Assembly: GCF_004366075.1 (NCBI RefSeq) | Contig: NZ_SODU01000003.1 | Location: 1,612,001-1,676,000, forward strand | DNA from: Kribbella pratensis | GTDB lineage: Bacteria > Actinomycetota > Actinomycetes > Propionibacteriales > Kribbellaceae | Reading direction: 5' to 3' | Length of the DNA stretch: 64,000 nucleotides | Shown here: positions 1 through 8,074 of the stretch, piece after piece | How positions within the stretch are numbered: the first letter of the stretch is position 1 | Layout: each line of letters starts with the position of its first letter | Position numbers and translations under genes: made by a program | The notes under the pieces: generated by a model | Databases searched by the model: none | Seen by the model: only the letters and a program-made list of their open reading frames with translations | Told to the model about the DNA's origin: nothing

Positions 1-254
1 CGGAGGATGACGAGGCGGATGTCGCCCTCGTACGGCTCGACCTTGGGGCGGAGGTGAAACGTTTGCGCATCCTCAACGGCCAGCTCGTGCAGGCCGAAAC
101 TCTCCCGGACCTCGGTGAGTTCCTCGGCGGTGGGCTCGTACATGCCCAGCCAGACGAACCCGCCGGCCCGGCAACTGGCGGCGGCGTCCGCGACCGACAT
201 CGCCTCGACGTGCTGGCGGCGTCCGTCCCGGTAGTAAGCGCAGTCGATGATCAT
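1..254 (-). CDS. corA: CorA-type magnesium/cobalt transporter, N-terminal fragment
   Basis: The reverse strand encodes 84 residues starting at 254 behind a strong GGAGGAGG ribosome site and running off the left edge. The start reads MIIDCAYYRDG and the fragment includes GFVWLGMYEP and FGLHELAVEDA, the typical N-terminal cytoplasmic signature of actinobacterial CorA proteins, where the acidic domain senses Mg2+ before the two C-terminal membrane helices. The helices and the GMN signature lie outside the window, so transport function is inferred from the family. Confidence 0.85.
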   Translation of the reverse strand, partial: MIIDCAYYRDGRRQHVEAMSVADAAASCRAGGFVWLGMYEPTAEELTEVRESFGLHELAVEDAQTFHLRPKVEPYEGDIRLVIL

Positions 255-391
255 GATGACCTCCTCCCCTGATCGTCGTCCTTTCCCGCACCGAGGCGAC
301 AGTGGGCCGGGTGAACTCCGGTTCCTGTCCAGGCCGTGAGAAATCCGGGGCGGTTCCTGTCCGGCCGCCGACGGTCGACAAGGATGAAGGC

Positions 392-1354
392 ATGGGACTA
401 CCAGTCGTACTGATGCCAGGACCGATGCACGAGGCCGTCGCCCCCGGGCTGGACGGTCACTGTGAGCTGATCCGGCTCTGGGAGGAGACCGACCCGGACG
501 CCGTACTCGCGGCCCGCCGGGACGAGATCGTCGCCGTCGCCACGGGCGGTACGGCGATCGACGGCCCGTACCTCGACCGCCTGCCCGCGGTCCGCCTGGT
601 CGCGAGCTTCGGCGTCGGCTACGACCGCATCGACGCGACCGCCGCCGCCGAGCGCGGCGTCATCGTCACCAACACTCCCGGCGTCCTGGACGACGAGGTT
701 GCCGACACCGCACTCGGTCTGCTGCTGATGACGGTCCGCGAACTGGGGCAGGCCGAGCGCTACCTTCGCGACGGCAAGTGGGCCGACGGCACCCCGTATC
801 CGTTGACCCGCGCAACCATGCACGGCCGCCGGATGGGCATCCTCGGCCTCGGCCGCATCGGCCAGGCGATCGCCGACCGCGTCCAGCCCTTCGGCATCAC
901 CGTTGCCTACCACAACCGCCGCCCGAAGGACGTCGAGTACCAGTACTACCCGTCGCTCGTCGAGATGGCTGCCGACGTCGACGTACTGATGATCGTCATC
1001 CCCGGCGGCGACACCACCCGCCACCTCGTCAACGCCGAAGTACTGAGGGCTCTCGGCCCCGACGGCATCGTCATCAACGTGGCCCGCGGCACCGTCGTCG
1101 ACGAACAGGCTCTCGTCGACGCCCTCCGCACCAACACCATCCACGCCGCCGGCCTCGACGTCTTCGAACACGAACCCAAGGTCCACCCCGACCTCCTCAC
1201 CCTCCCCAACGCCGTCCTCCTCCCCCACGTAGGCTCCGCCACCATCCCCACCCGAACCGCCATGGCCAACCTGGTGGTCCAAAACCTCACCACCTACCTG
1301 ACCAAAGGCACCCCCGTAACCCCCGTCCCCGAATCCACCCACCTGCTCGACTAA
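392..1354 (+). CDS. D-2-hydroxyacid dehydrogenase (glyoxylate/hydroxypyruvate reductase type)
   Basis: A 320-aa NAD(P)H-dependent D-2-hydroxyacid dehydrogenase. The Rossmann motif GLGRIG lies near residues 152-157. The catalytic triad is visible as Arg in NVARG (about 232), Glu in FEHEP (about 261) and His in LPHVGS (about 279). Arg residues after the second Rossmann strand (HNRRP, about 175) suggest NADPH preference. The start at 392 follows an AAGGATGAAGG ribosome site; an upstream in-frame start at 302 lacks one. Such enzymes reduce glyoxylate, hydroxypyruvate or related 2-keto acids in the cytoplasm; the true substrate cannot be read from sequence. Confidence 0.9.
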   Translation: MGLPVVLMPGPMHEAVAPGLDGHCELIRLWEETDPDAVLAARRDEIVAVATGGTAIDGPYLDRLPAVRLVASFGVGYDRIDATAAAERGVIVTNTPGVLDDEVADTALGLLLMTVRELGQAERYLRDGKWADGTPYPLTRATMHGRRMGILGLGRIGQAIADRVQPFGITVAYHNRRPKDVEYQYYPSLVEMAADVDVLMIVIPGGDTTRHLVNAEVLRALGPDGIVINVARGTVVDEQALVDALRTNTIHAAGLDVFEHEPKVHPDLLTLPNAVLLPHVGSATIPTRTAMANLVVQNLTTYLTKGTPVTPVPESTHLLD

Positions 1355-1407
1355 CTGAGCCGGAAAAGCACGGGCGTAGCGTCCCTTGGCGTTGTTAGGG
1401 TTTCGGG

Positions 1408-2823
1408 ATGGTTGGTCTGTTGCCGCGGTCGGCGCCTGGTGCGGCGGGGGTTTCGGCGCGTTCGATCGTTGAGTTGCTGGATCGGCTCGAAGCGGAGTCG
1501 GTCGAGTGTCACTCGATCATGGTCGTACGGCGCGGTCACGTCGTCGCGGAGGGCTGGTGGGCGCCGTACTCGGCGGAACGCCCGCACCTGCTCTACTCGC
1601 TGACCAAGTTGTTCACCTCGATCGCTGTCGGGCTCGCGATCGCCGATGGGCTGCTCGCGCTGGACGATCGGTTGGTCGACGTGTTGCCCGACCACGTTCC
1701 GGATGACGTCTCCGAGCAGGGCCGCCGGATCACCGTTCACCACTTGCTGTCCATGACGGCCGGCCACGCCGAGGACAGCCTCGAACAGGCCTGGCAACTG
1801 GAGCCGGGCGATCTGGTGAAGGGCTTCCTTCGTACGCCGTTCTCCGCGCCGGAGGGATCCCAGCACACCTACGACAACTCGACCACGTTCCTCCTGGCTC
1901 GGATGGTGGAGCGGGTCACCGGCCGCGGTCTCCCGGAACTGCTCGACGAACGCATCTTCCAGCCGATGGGCATCGATCACGCCGAATGGGACCGGGTGGC
2001 GAGCGGCGCCGCGTTCGGATTCCACGGCCTCCACCTCACGACCGAGGCCGTCGCCGCCTTCGGCGAACTGCTGTTACGCGGCGGCCTGTGGCACGACCGC
2101 CAGCTCGTCCCGCGCGAGTGGGTGGAGCTGGCGACGAGCCGGCACGTCGACACTCTCCCCCTCCCGAACTGGAGGCGGAACCCGGAATTTCTGTACGGAT
2201 ACGGCTACCAGTTCTGGATGTCGCAGCACGGTTACCACGGCAACGGCGCCTTCGGTCAGTACTGCGTGGTTGCCCCGGAACACGATCTAGTGGTCGTGGT
2301 GACCGGCTCCAACGAGCAGGAACACGCGCTGCCCGGCCTGTTGTGGGAATGTCTGTTGCCCGGCCTGGACGACCCAGGAAGCGCCGAGGACGAGGAACTG
2401 CTGGCCGATCGGCTGCGGCAGCTGTCGTTCGCGCCGGTGCCGGGTTCGGCCGCGCCGGAGCGTTCCGTCAAGGCGAGGCTCGACGGCTCCGCAGCGGATT
2501 CGCCGCTGCCCGACGGCACTACCGTGACCGTCGACCCCGTGGGCGGTGGATGGCGCCTGCGGCTCGGGTCGCTGCTCGACTTCGAGGTCGGCCACGGCGG
2601 ATGGCGGGAGAGCTCGCCGCTCGGCCGTCCGGTTGTAGCGACCGGCGCCTGGCAGGACGACACGTTCGTCGCCGAGCTGTTCGTCATCACCACCCCGCAC
2701 CGGGTCCGCCTGGTGGTAGAAGCGGGGACCGCGGTAGCGACCTGGAACACTCTGCCTCTGACCGGGCCCAGCCTGGTGCTGCATGTGCAGTCGCCACTGA
2801 TGACCAGGCCCGACGTCTCCTAG
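1408..2823 (+). CDS. Serine hydrolase of the class C beta-lactamase / esterase family
   Basis: A 471-aa protein with an N-terminal beta-lactamase/transpeptidase fold. The nucleophile motif SLTK (S64xxK67) and a YDN motif near residue 154 are the expected catalytic elements. About 110 C-terminal residues form an extra beta-rich domain seen in many actinobacterial members. No signal peptide is evident, so it is probably a cytoplasmic esterase or peptidase rather than a secreted beta-lactamase. Its stop codon touches the stop codon of the convergent sigma factor gene, leaving no spacer. Confidence 0.85.
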   Translation: MVGLLPRSAPGAAGVSARSIVELLDRLEAESVECHSIMVVRRGHVVAEGWWAPYSAERPHLLYSLTKLFTSIAVGLAIADGLLALDDRLVDVLPDHVPDDVSEQGRRITVHHLLSMTAGHAEDSLEQAWQLEPGDLVKGFLRTPFSAPEGSQHTYDNSTTFLLARMVERVTGRGLPELLDERIFQPMGIDHAEWDRVASGAAFGFHGLHLTTEAVAAFGELLLRGGLWHDRQLVPREWVELATSRHVDTLPLPNWRRNPEFLYGYGYQFWMSQHGYHGNGAFGQYCVVAPEHDLVVVVTGSNEQEHALPGLLWECLLPGLDDPGSAEDEELLADRLRQLSFAPVPGSAAPERSVKARLDGSAADSPLPDGTTVTVDPVGGGWRLRLGSLLDFEVGHGGWRESSPLGRPVVATGAWQDDTFVAELFVITTPHRVRLVVEAGTAVATWNTLPLTGPSLVLHVQSPLMTRPDVS

Positions 2824-3708
2824 TCAGCGGGTCAGGAAGGTCTCTTCTTTGAGGTGGGCCAGCTTGGCCGGGTTCCGTACGGCGTAGAAGCCGGCGATCT
2901 TGCCGTCCTCCACGTGGAGGACGGTGACCGTGTCCACCTCGTCGGTGAAGCGGAGGATCAACGCGGGTTGCCCGTTGATCTGGGTGATTTCGAGGGACCC
3001 CTCGGCCAGATGTTCCAAGCCCACCGCGAGGATGCGGGCGACCTTATCGGCGCCGACGACCGGGCGTGGGAGAGCCTGGACCACGCCGCCGCCGTCGCCC
3101 AGGAAGACCACATCGGGGGCGAGGATGTCGACCAAGCCCTGGAGGTCGCCGGTGTTCACAGCGCGTTGGAACGCTTCGAGGGCGTCGCGGGTCTCGGTGG
3201 CGGAGACGACGCCGCGCGGGCGGCGGGCGGCCACGTGGGAGCGGGCCCGGTGGGCTACCTGGCGGACGGCTTCGGGAGTCTTGTCGACGGCCTTGGCGAT
3301 CTCGTCGTAGTCGAGGCCGAACACCTCGCGGAGGACGAACACGGCGCGTTCGGTCGGCTTGAGGGTTTCGAGGACCAGCAGCATCGCCATCGAGACGCTG
3401 TCGGCGAGTTCGACGTCCTCGGCGACGTCCGGCGCGGTGAGCAGCGGTTCGGGAAGCCACGGGCCGACGTACGACTCCTTGCGGCGGCCGAGGGTGCGGA
3501 GGCGTTGCAGGGCCTGGCGGCTGGCGATCCGGACCAGGTACGCGCGGTTGTCCTGCACCGTGTCGAGGTCCACCTTGACCCAGCGCAGCCAGGTCTCCTG
3601 CAGCACGTCCTCGGCGTCCGCGGCCGAGCCGAGGAGCTCGTAGGCGACAGTGAACAGGAGGTTGCGATGGGCAACGAAGGCCTCGGTGGCCCGGTCCGTA
3701 CCGGTCAT
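2824..3708 (-). CDS. sigJ: ECF41-family RNA polymerase sigma factor (SigJ-like)
   Basis: A 294-aa ECF sigma factor. Region 2 (about 10-75) and region 4 (about 115-165, helix-turn-helix around YDEIAKAVDKTPEAVRQ) are joined by a linker carrying WLPEPL. They are followed by a SnoaL-like C-terminal domain with the ECF41 hallmarks DGGG and NPAKL. In ECF41 proteins this fused domain replaces an anti-sigma factor and modulates activity. The divergent neighbour is an AhpD-like carboxymuconolactone decarboxylase, the classic ECF41 partner and usual target. A candidate ECF41 promoter lies about 40 bp upstream, suggesting autoregulation. Confidence 0.93.
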   Translation of the reverse strand: MTGTDRATEAFVAHRNLLFTVAYELLGSAADAEDVLQETWLRWVKVDLDTVQDNRAYLVRIASRQALQRLRTLGRRKESYVGPWLPEPLLTAPDVAEDVELADSVSMAMLLVLETLKPTERAVFVLREVFGLDYDEIAKAVDKTPEAVRQVAHRARSHVAARRPRGVVSATETRDALEAFQRAVNTGDLQGLVDILAPDVVFLGDGGGVVQALPRPVVGADKVARILAVGLEHLAEGSLEITQINGQPALILRFTDEVDTVTVLHVEDGKIAGFYAVRNPAKLAHLKEETFLTR

Positions 3709-3745
3709 GGTCTGGTCTCCTCGTACGCGCGTGTGTCACCCACCA

Positions 3746-3772
3746 GATGCCGCTCGGCCGGATTCTGTGACA
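3746..3772 (-). promoter_or_regulatory. Candidate ECF41 promoter for the sigma gene
   Basis: On the reverse strand TGTCACA (3772-3766) is followed after exactly 16 bases by CATC (3749-3746). The published ECF41 consensus is TGTCACA-N16-CGTC, so only one base differs. The -10 element would lie about 37 bp before the start codon, giving a short leader. The match is by eye. Confidence 0.4.
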
Positions 3773-3874
3773 GCTCCGGCGGTATGGCGCTCGTCACGTC
3801 GTCGGGTCGTCACGGGAGTCGCGCCGACGGCATCTCGTGTTCGTCCAGTAGATCCCATAGTGAGGACGACGACG

Positions 3875-4363
3875 ATGGAACCCCGTATCGACCTGTTGCA
3901 GAACGAGCTCGGTACCAAGCTCGCGAAGCGGATGTTCGCGGTCCACAGCCTCGTGCAGCAGACCGGCCTGCCGGCGGCGACCCAGAACCTGGTGATGCTC
4001 CGGGCCAGCCAGATCAACGGCTGCGGACACTGCATCGACATCCACGCGAAGGAAGCCGCGGCCGAGGGTGAGACGACGACTCGGCTGAACCTGGTCGCCG
4101 GCTGGCGTCACTCGACCGTGTTCACCGAAGAGGAGCAGGCCGCGCTGGCGATGGCCGAGGAGGCGACCCGGCTCGCCGACGCGTCCGAGGGCGTCTCGGA
4201 GGAGACGTGGGCCCGTGCGGCGAAGTACTACAACGAGAACCAGCTGATCGGACTGGTCACGCTGATCGCCATGATCAACGCGAGCAACCGGATCGCCGTC
4301 ACCCTGAACCAGCTCGGCGGCTCCTACGAACCCGGCCTGATGGCGGCCACGATCAGCAGCTGA
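3875..4363 (+). CDS. Carboxymuconolactone decarboxylase / AhpD-like protein
   Basis: A 162-aa all-helical AhpD-fold protein. The redox motif C50-G-H-C53 is followed by His57, matching the AhpD active site (CxxC-x3-H), so it probably acts as a peroxidase-related thiol oxidoreductase. The ATG at 3875 is chosen because family proteins begin close to MEPRIDL; an in-frame GTG at 3860 is an alternative. It sits divergently beside the ECF41 sigma factor, whose regulons usually consist of exactly this gene type. Confidence 0.92.
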   Translation: MEPRIDLLQNELGTKLAKRMFAVHSLVQQTGLPAATQNLVMLRASQINGCGHCIDIHAKEAAAEGETTTRLNLVAGWRHSTVFTEEEQAALAMAEEATRLADASEGVSEETWARAAKYYNENQLIGLVTLIAMINASNRIAVTLNQLGGSYEPGLMAATISS

Positions 4364-4364
4364 C

Positions 4365-4889
4365 CTACTCCGCCGCGGCGGCCGGGGCGGGAAGGTCCCA
4401 GATGCGCTCGGTCTCCCAGGCGTATTCCCAGGCCTGGATGTCCGGGGGCTCGATGCCCATGCCGGTCAGAATGGCGCAGACCTGCTCGCGGTGGTGGTTG
4501 GCGTGGTTGATCGCCTGGGCGACGAAGATGCCGGCGCGGGTGCCGCGGGTGTTGTCGTCGACGACGATCACGCGTTCGACGTCGAACGGCTGGGTGAGGA
4601 AGTACTCCCAGAGGGCGCCGGCCTCGGCGTTCCAGGTGGCGAGGGTCTCCAGGTCGGTCGCCGGTTCGCTGTCGACGTACTCGAGGGGCCGGTCCGCGAT
4701 CCGGCGCAGATAACTACCGTCGCAGCGGACGATGTGGTCGAGGGTGGCGAGAATGCCGCCGTACGTCCCGACGCCGGTGATCTCGAGCTGCTCGGCGGTC
4801 AGGTTCTGCGCGAGGCAGAACCTGATCAGGCTCCCGGTCGCCCAGTTGTTGTGCCGGATCGGGTCGTACAGCACGTCGTTGAGTCCCAT
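4365..4889 (-). CDS. DinB/YfiT-family metalloenzyme-like protein
   Basis: About 174 residues with the DinB-like four-helix bundle pattern. An early His (IRHNNWA), a middle His (TLDHIVRCDGSY) and a late His pair (INHANHHREQV) supply the usual three-His metal site. Family members include mycothiol-dependent S-transferases and hydrolases. The start at 4889 (MGLNDVL) is preferred because homologues begin there, but a GTG at 4928 would add 13 residues and neither has a strong ribosome site. The gene ends one base from the convergent AhpD-like gene. Confidence 0.8.
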   Translation of the reverse strand: MGLNDVLYDPIRHNNWATGSLIRFCLAQNLTAEQLEITGVGTYGGILATLDHIVRCDGSYLRRIADRPLEYVDSEPATDLETLATWNAEAGALWEYFLTQPFDVERVIVVDDNTRGTRAGIFVAQAINHANHHREQVCAILTGMGIEPPDIQAWEYAWETERIWDLPAPAAAAE

Positions 4890-4952
4890 ACCGGCCCAAG
4901 CTAGCGGCGCGACGCTCCCCGGGGACACCCATTTTCCCCGGGGAGGCGGGTG

Positions 4953-5363
4953 TCAGCTCGCCGCGATGTTGACCATCCAGTTGATGCCGAACTTGTCGGT
5001 GACCATGCCGAACTCGTCGCCCCACATCTGCTTCTCGAGCGGGACCGTCACCTTGCCGCCGTCGGCGGACAGCTTCTCGTAGTAGCCGCGCAGCTCGTCA
5101 CCGTCGCCGCTCAGGCTGATCGCGATGTTCTCGCCCGGGTTGTACGACATGCCCTGCGGCGTGTCGGCCGCCATCAGCGTGAACCCACTCGGCGTCTCCA
5201 ACTGGCTGTGCATCAGCTTCTCGTCGTCGTCCGGTCCGTGACTGGCGCCGAACTCCTTGAAGGTGTTCGACGACAGATCCCCGCCGAAGACCCCCTGGTA
5301 GAACTCCATCGCCGCGCGCGCGTCGCCGTCGAACTGGATGTACGGATTGAGCCGAGATGCCAT
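4953..5363 (-). CDS. VOC-superfamily protein, PhnB-like
   Basis: A 136-aa protein of the vicinal-oxygen-chelate (glyoxalase/bleomycin-resistance) fold. It begins MASRLNPYIQFDGDARAAM, has FYQGVFGGDL in the first repeat and ends FGINWMVNIA, a PhnB/3-demethylubiquinone-like signature. The start at 5363 follows a clear GGAAGGA ribosome site, and the longer frame to 5420 lacks one. Function is unknown; some relatives are metal-dependent enzymes and others bind small molecules. Confidence 0.87.
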   Translation of the reverse strand: MASRLNPYIQFDGDARAAMEFYQGVFGGDLSSNTFKEFGASHGPDDDEKLMHSQLETPSGFTLMAADTPQGMSYNPGENIAISLSGDGDELRGYYEKLSADGGKVTVPLEKQMWGDEFGMVTDKFGINWMVNIAAS

Positions 5364-5482
5364 CGAACTGTCCTTCCCCCAACCGGCCGGGCCCTCTGGC
5401 CCGGCACCCATGTCCCGCACAGTAGACCCGGCCCCCGACAGTTCGCGACCCCCTGAATCCAGACATGCCTTAAGGTCTCGGC

Positions 5483-5857
5483 ATGGTGCTGCGACACATC
5501 ACGATCGATGCCGGAGACCCGTACAAGCTCGCGCAGTTCTGGAGTGCCGTGACCGGCTGGCCGATGGCCGACGGGGACGTGCCGGGCGACGACGAGGTCC
5601 TGCTTCAGGCGCCGGCGCCGGTCCCCGGGCTGCTGTTCATCAGGGTCCCGGAAGGAAAGACCGTGAAGAACCGGGTGCACCTCGACTGGGGCCCGACTGA
5701 GCGTACGCGCGACCACGAGGTCGAGCGGATCCTGTCGCTCGGCGGCACGATCTACGAGGACCACAGGGTCCCGGACGGCCGTGGCTGGGTCACGATGCGC
5801 GATCCCGAAGGCAACGAGTTCTGCGTCGAGCGCAGCGAGGCGGAGCGGGCGGGCTGA
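5483..5857 (+). CDS. VOC-superfamily protein, glyoxalase-like (Glyoxalase_6 type)
   Basis: A 124-aa single-domain VOC protein. LRHITIDAGDPYKLAQFW forms the first beta-alpha unit, with a midsection NRVHLDWGP and the end DPEGNEFCVER; the His and Glu are candidate metal ligands. It is divergent from the PhnB-like gene. Small actinobacterial proteins of this kind are common and mostly uncharacterised, so I assign only the fold. Confidence 0.88.
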   Translation: MVLRHITIDAGDPYKLAQFWSAVTGWPMADGDVPGDDEVLLQAPAPVPGLLFIRVPEGKTVKNRVHLDWGPTERTRDHEVERILSLGGTIYEDHRVPDGRGWVTMRDPEGNEFCVERSEAERAG

Positions 5858-6111
5858 GCTACCCGACGGGTGTCCAGGCACGGCGCGGGCGCGCGGCATC
5901 GTCCACCAGTCGTGATCGAACGCCCACGTACCGTCACTCGCTCACGGGTGACGGGTTCCGGTATGGCCGGAATTTGGGTCTTCGGGGATGCTGGGGTGGG
6001 AACCGGGGGGTTCGCTCCGGGGTGTTGAGGGTAGGAGCATGCAGCGAATTCGGGGGTCACCGCGTCATGTCTGTGTAGGGAGCGGCGACGGAGGCTGGGG
6101 GGTGTGTCGAG

Positions 6112-6948
6112 ATGTTGCAACAGGTACGGGAACGGCCGGGTCATGCGCATCATAAGAAGCCATCCGCGCTACGGGCGTTTCTGGAGTCGGTGGCCGCGAT
6201 TGTCGTGACGCTCCTCGTGGTGGCGTTGCTCGGCGGCGTCCTCGTCGTACTCGATCCGCGGCCGACGAGCGCCGACACCACGGTCGGCGGGTCGTACAGC
6301 GTCCCGTCGAGCGGGCCGGGGCGGTACGGATCGGGCACGCTCGGCCCGTGGCAGAACCTGATCCACCGGATCAGTCCTGAGGACCAGATCCGCGAGGTGC
6401 TCGCGTTCGACGGGATCCTCATGTTCGGCGACAGCATCGCCGTCCAGGACAGCGCCGCGCTCGAGCGGTTGCTGGCGGATCGCACCGGCGACTCGATCGC
6501 CTTCCACGACTGGTCCGGACAGCCGGCGTCGGCAGCGGTCGACGCGCTCGAAGAGTGGTCGCGCAACTACGGTCTGCCGCGGCGGATCGTGATGGCGGTC
6601 GGTACGAACGACATCTTCGACCCGCCCGCGTTCGCGGCACAGGTCGAGCGCGCGCTGCGGATCGCCGGGCCGGACCGGACCGTGTACTGGGTGAACGTGT
6701 ACGCGGACCGCACCAAGCAGCCGGCCGCGGTACGCGAGGCCGATCTCGCCAACAGCGCGTGGATCAACCAGCAGCTGCAGGACGCGGCGCTCCGCCACCC
6801 GAACCTGCGGATCATCGACTGGTCCGGGTTCCTCACGTCCCGGCCGAACCGCCCGGCACAGTACCTGCGCGACGGCGTCCACACCCGTCCGCCGATGGGC
6901 GGATCCGCCCGCAACGAACTGATCGCGGACGCGATCCAAAGTCGCTAG
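6112..6948 (+). CDS. Membrane-anchored SGNH/GDSL hydrolase, first of a tandem pair
   Basis: A 278-aa protein with one N-terminal membrane helix (about 25-47), so the rest is exported. The SGNH domain has block I FGDSIAV (Ser about 108), block III GTND (about 165) and block V DGVH near residue 256, which supplies the catalytic Asp and His. Such enzymes remove or transfer acyl groups on polysaccharides or peptidoglycan. The next gene is a paralogue sharing long identical stretches such as IFDPPAFAAQVERALRIAG, and a heparinase-like lyase follows. The trio looks like a surface or exo-polysaccharide processing set. Confidence 0.88.
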   Translation: MLQQVRERPGHAHHKKPSALRAFLESVAAIVVTLLVVALLGGVLVVLDPRPTSADTTVGGSYSVPSSGPGRYGSGTLGPWQNLIHRISPEDQIREVLAFDGILMFGDSIAVQDSAALERLLADRTGDSIAFHDWSGQPASAAVDALEEWSRNYGLPRRIVMAVGTNDIFDPPAFAAQVERALRIAGPDRTVYWVNVYADRTKQPAAVREADLANSAWINQQLQDAALRHPNLRIIDWSGFLTSRPNRPAQYLRDGVHTRPPMGGSARNELIADAIQSR

Positions 6949-6953
6949 CCGAC

Positions 6954-6989
6954 GTGCCAGCCTCAGTGCCAACCTCAGTGCCAACCTCA
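6954..6989 (+). repeat. Three 12-bp tandem repeats between the SGNH genes
   Basis: GTGCCAGCCTCA, then GTGCCAACCTCA twice, run without a gap from 6954 to 6989. They fill the spacer between the two SGNH genes and stop two bases before the GTG start of the second. The repeats could affect expression of the second gene by length variation. Confidence 0.9.
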
Positions 6990-6991
6990 GC

Positions 6992-7759
6992 GTGAACAGA
7001 GGTGTGTTCATCAAGCGCTGGTCGGCCTCGGCCGCCGTCATCGTGGTCCTGACCGCGTTCTTCCTGACCCTGCTGCACCTCGAAGCCCCGTCGGCGCACG
7101 CGAAGGCGGCCGCACCGGTGGTCAACGCGGGAACCTACGGATCCGGCGCGCTCGGATCCTGGCAGGCGAACAACCGCGTGATCTCGAGCAGTGCGGAGGT
7201 CCGCCACGTCGTCGCGTCCGACGGCGTAGTGCTCTTCGGGGACAGCATCGCCGTACAGGACGGCGCGGCTCTCGGCCGGCTCCTCGGGCAACAACTGGGT
7301 ACGTCGTTCGCGCAGTACAGCTGGGCCGGTCAGCCGACATCCGCCGCGGTCGACGCGATGGCAGTCTGGGCCCGCGAGTACGGCCTCCCGCGACGGATCG
7401 TGATCGCAGTCGGGTCCAACGACATCTTCGATCCGCCCGCGTTCGCGGCGCAGGTCGAGCGTGCACTCCGGATCGCGGGCCCGCAGCGGACCGTGTACTG
7501 GGTCGACGTACAGGTCTCCCGGACCGACGAGCCGACCACGGTCCAGGTCGCCGATCAGCGCAACAGCGAGTGGATCAACCTGCAACTGGAGCAGGCGGCA
7601 CTGCGGCATCCGAACCTGCGGATCGTCCATTGGGCCGAGTTCCTTGCCGAACGCCCTGACCGGCTGCACACCGACCTACGTGACGGCCGCCACACAACCG
7701 TGCCGGAGGGTCAGAACGCGCGGAACGCCCTGATTCTGCAGGCGATCCGGCCCAACTGA
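6992..7759 (+). CDS. Membrane-anchored SGNH/GDSL hydrolase, second of a tandem pair
   Basis: A 255-aa paralogue of the preceding protein. It has an N-terminal membrane helix or signal (about 12-30), FGDSIAV (Ser about 85), GSND as block III and DGRHTT as block V. The GTG at 6992 directly follows the 12-bp repeats; a second GTG at 7004 is an alternative and neither has a good ribosome site, so expression may depend on coupling with the upstream gene. The pair arose by tandem duplication. Residues around the catalytic blocks are kept, while the regions after the membrane helix have diverged. Confidence 0.86.
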   Translation: MNRGVFIKRWSASAAVIVVLTAFFLTLLHLEAPSAHAKAAAPVVNAGTYGSGALGSWQANNRVISSSAEVRHVVASDGVVLFGDSIAVQDGAALGRLLGQQLGTSFAQYSWAGQPTSAAVDAMAVWAREYGLPRRIVIAVGSNDIFDPPAFAAQVERALRIAGPQRTVYWVDVQVSRTDEPTTVQVADQRNSEWINLQLEQAALRHPNLRIVHWAEFLAERPDRLHTDLRDGRHTTVPEGQNARNALILQAIRPN

Positions 7760-8074
7760 CCCTGCCCTTCCGGGCAACGGAACCGAAGTCGCCGATCCGC
7801 GCAACTTTTCGGCCCGCTCGCGACATCTATCAGGTAGCGGCAACAATCCGACCTCGGGGGGAACCGATGGCGACGTACCTGACAGGAGCTGACCGGCAGA
7901 TTTGATGCCGGGTGCAACCTTCGACGACTCGCTCCGCGTTTTCTGAAGGACCGCGTTTCTGAAGTACCGCGACTCAGCAACACAACCACTTGACTCTGTC
8001 CCGGGGATCGCCCAACCCGAATTCAGGTCTAGGCCAGAATAGGTATGCCTTCGGGTGTGCGGGGAGGACCAACG
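7760..8074. other. Intergenic region before the heparinase-like gene
   Basis: These 315 bases hold no gene that I can support. A GGGGGAACCGATGG stretch at about 7857 precedes a start followed by only about ten codons. A small hairpin is possible just after the SGNH stop. The segment may carry the promoter and leader of the lyase gene. Confidence 0.4.

Noticed and set aside
398..1342. Long reverse ORF opposite the hydroxyacid dehydrogenase
   Set aside because: It is a Gly/Val/Asp-rich antisense shadow typical of high-GC genes, with no family features.
7846..7920. Possible c-di-AMP (ydaO-type) riboswitch before the heparinase-like gene, because of GGGGGGAACC and GACAGGAGCTGACC
   Set aside because: The order and spacing of the conserved blocks do not match the known fold and the middle block is missing; only a covariance-model search could rescue it.
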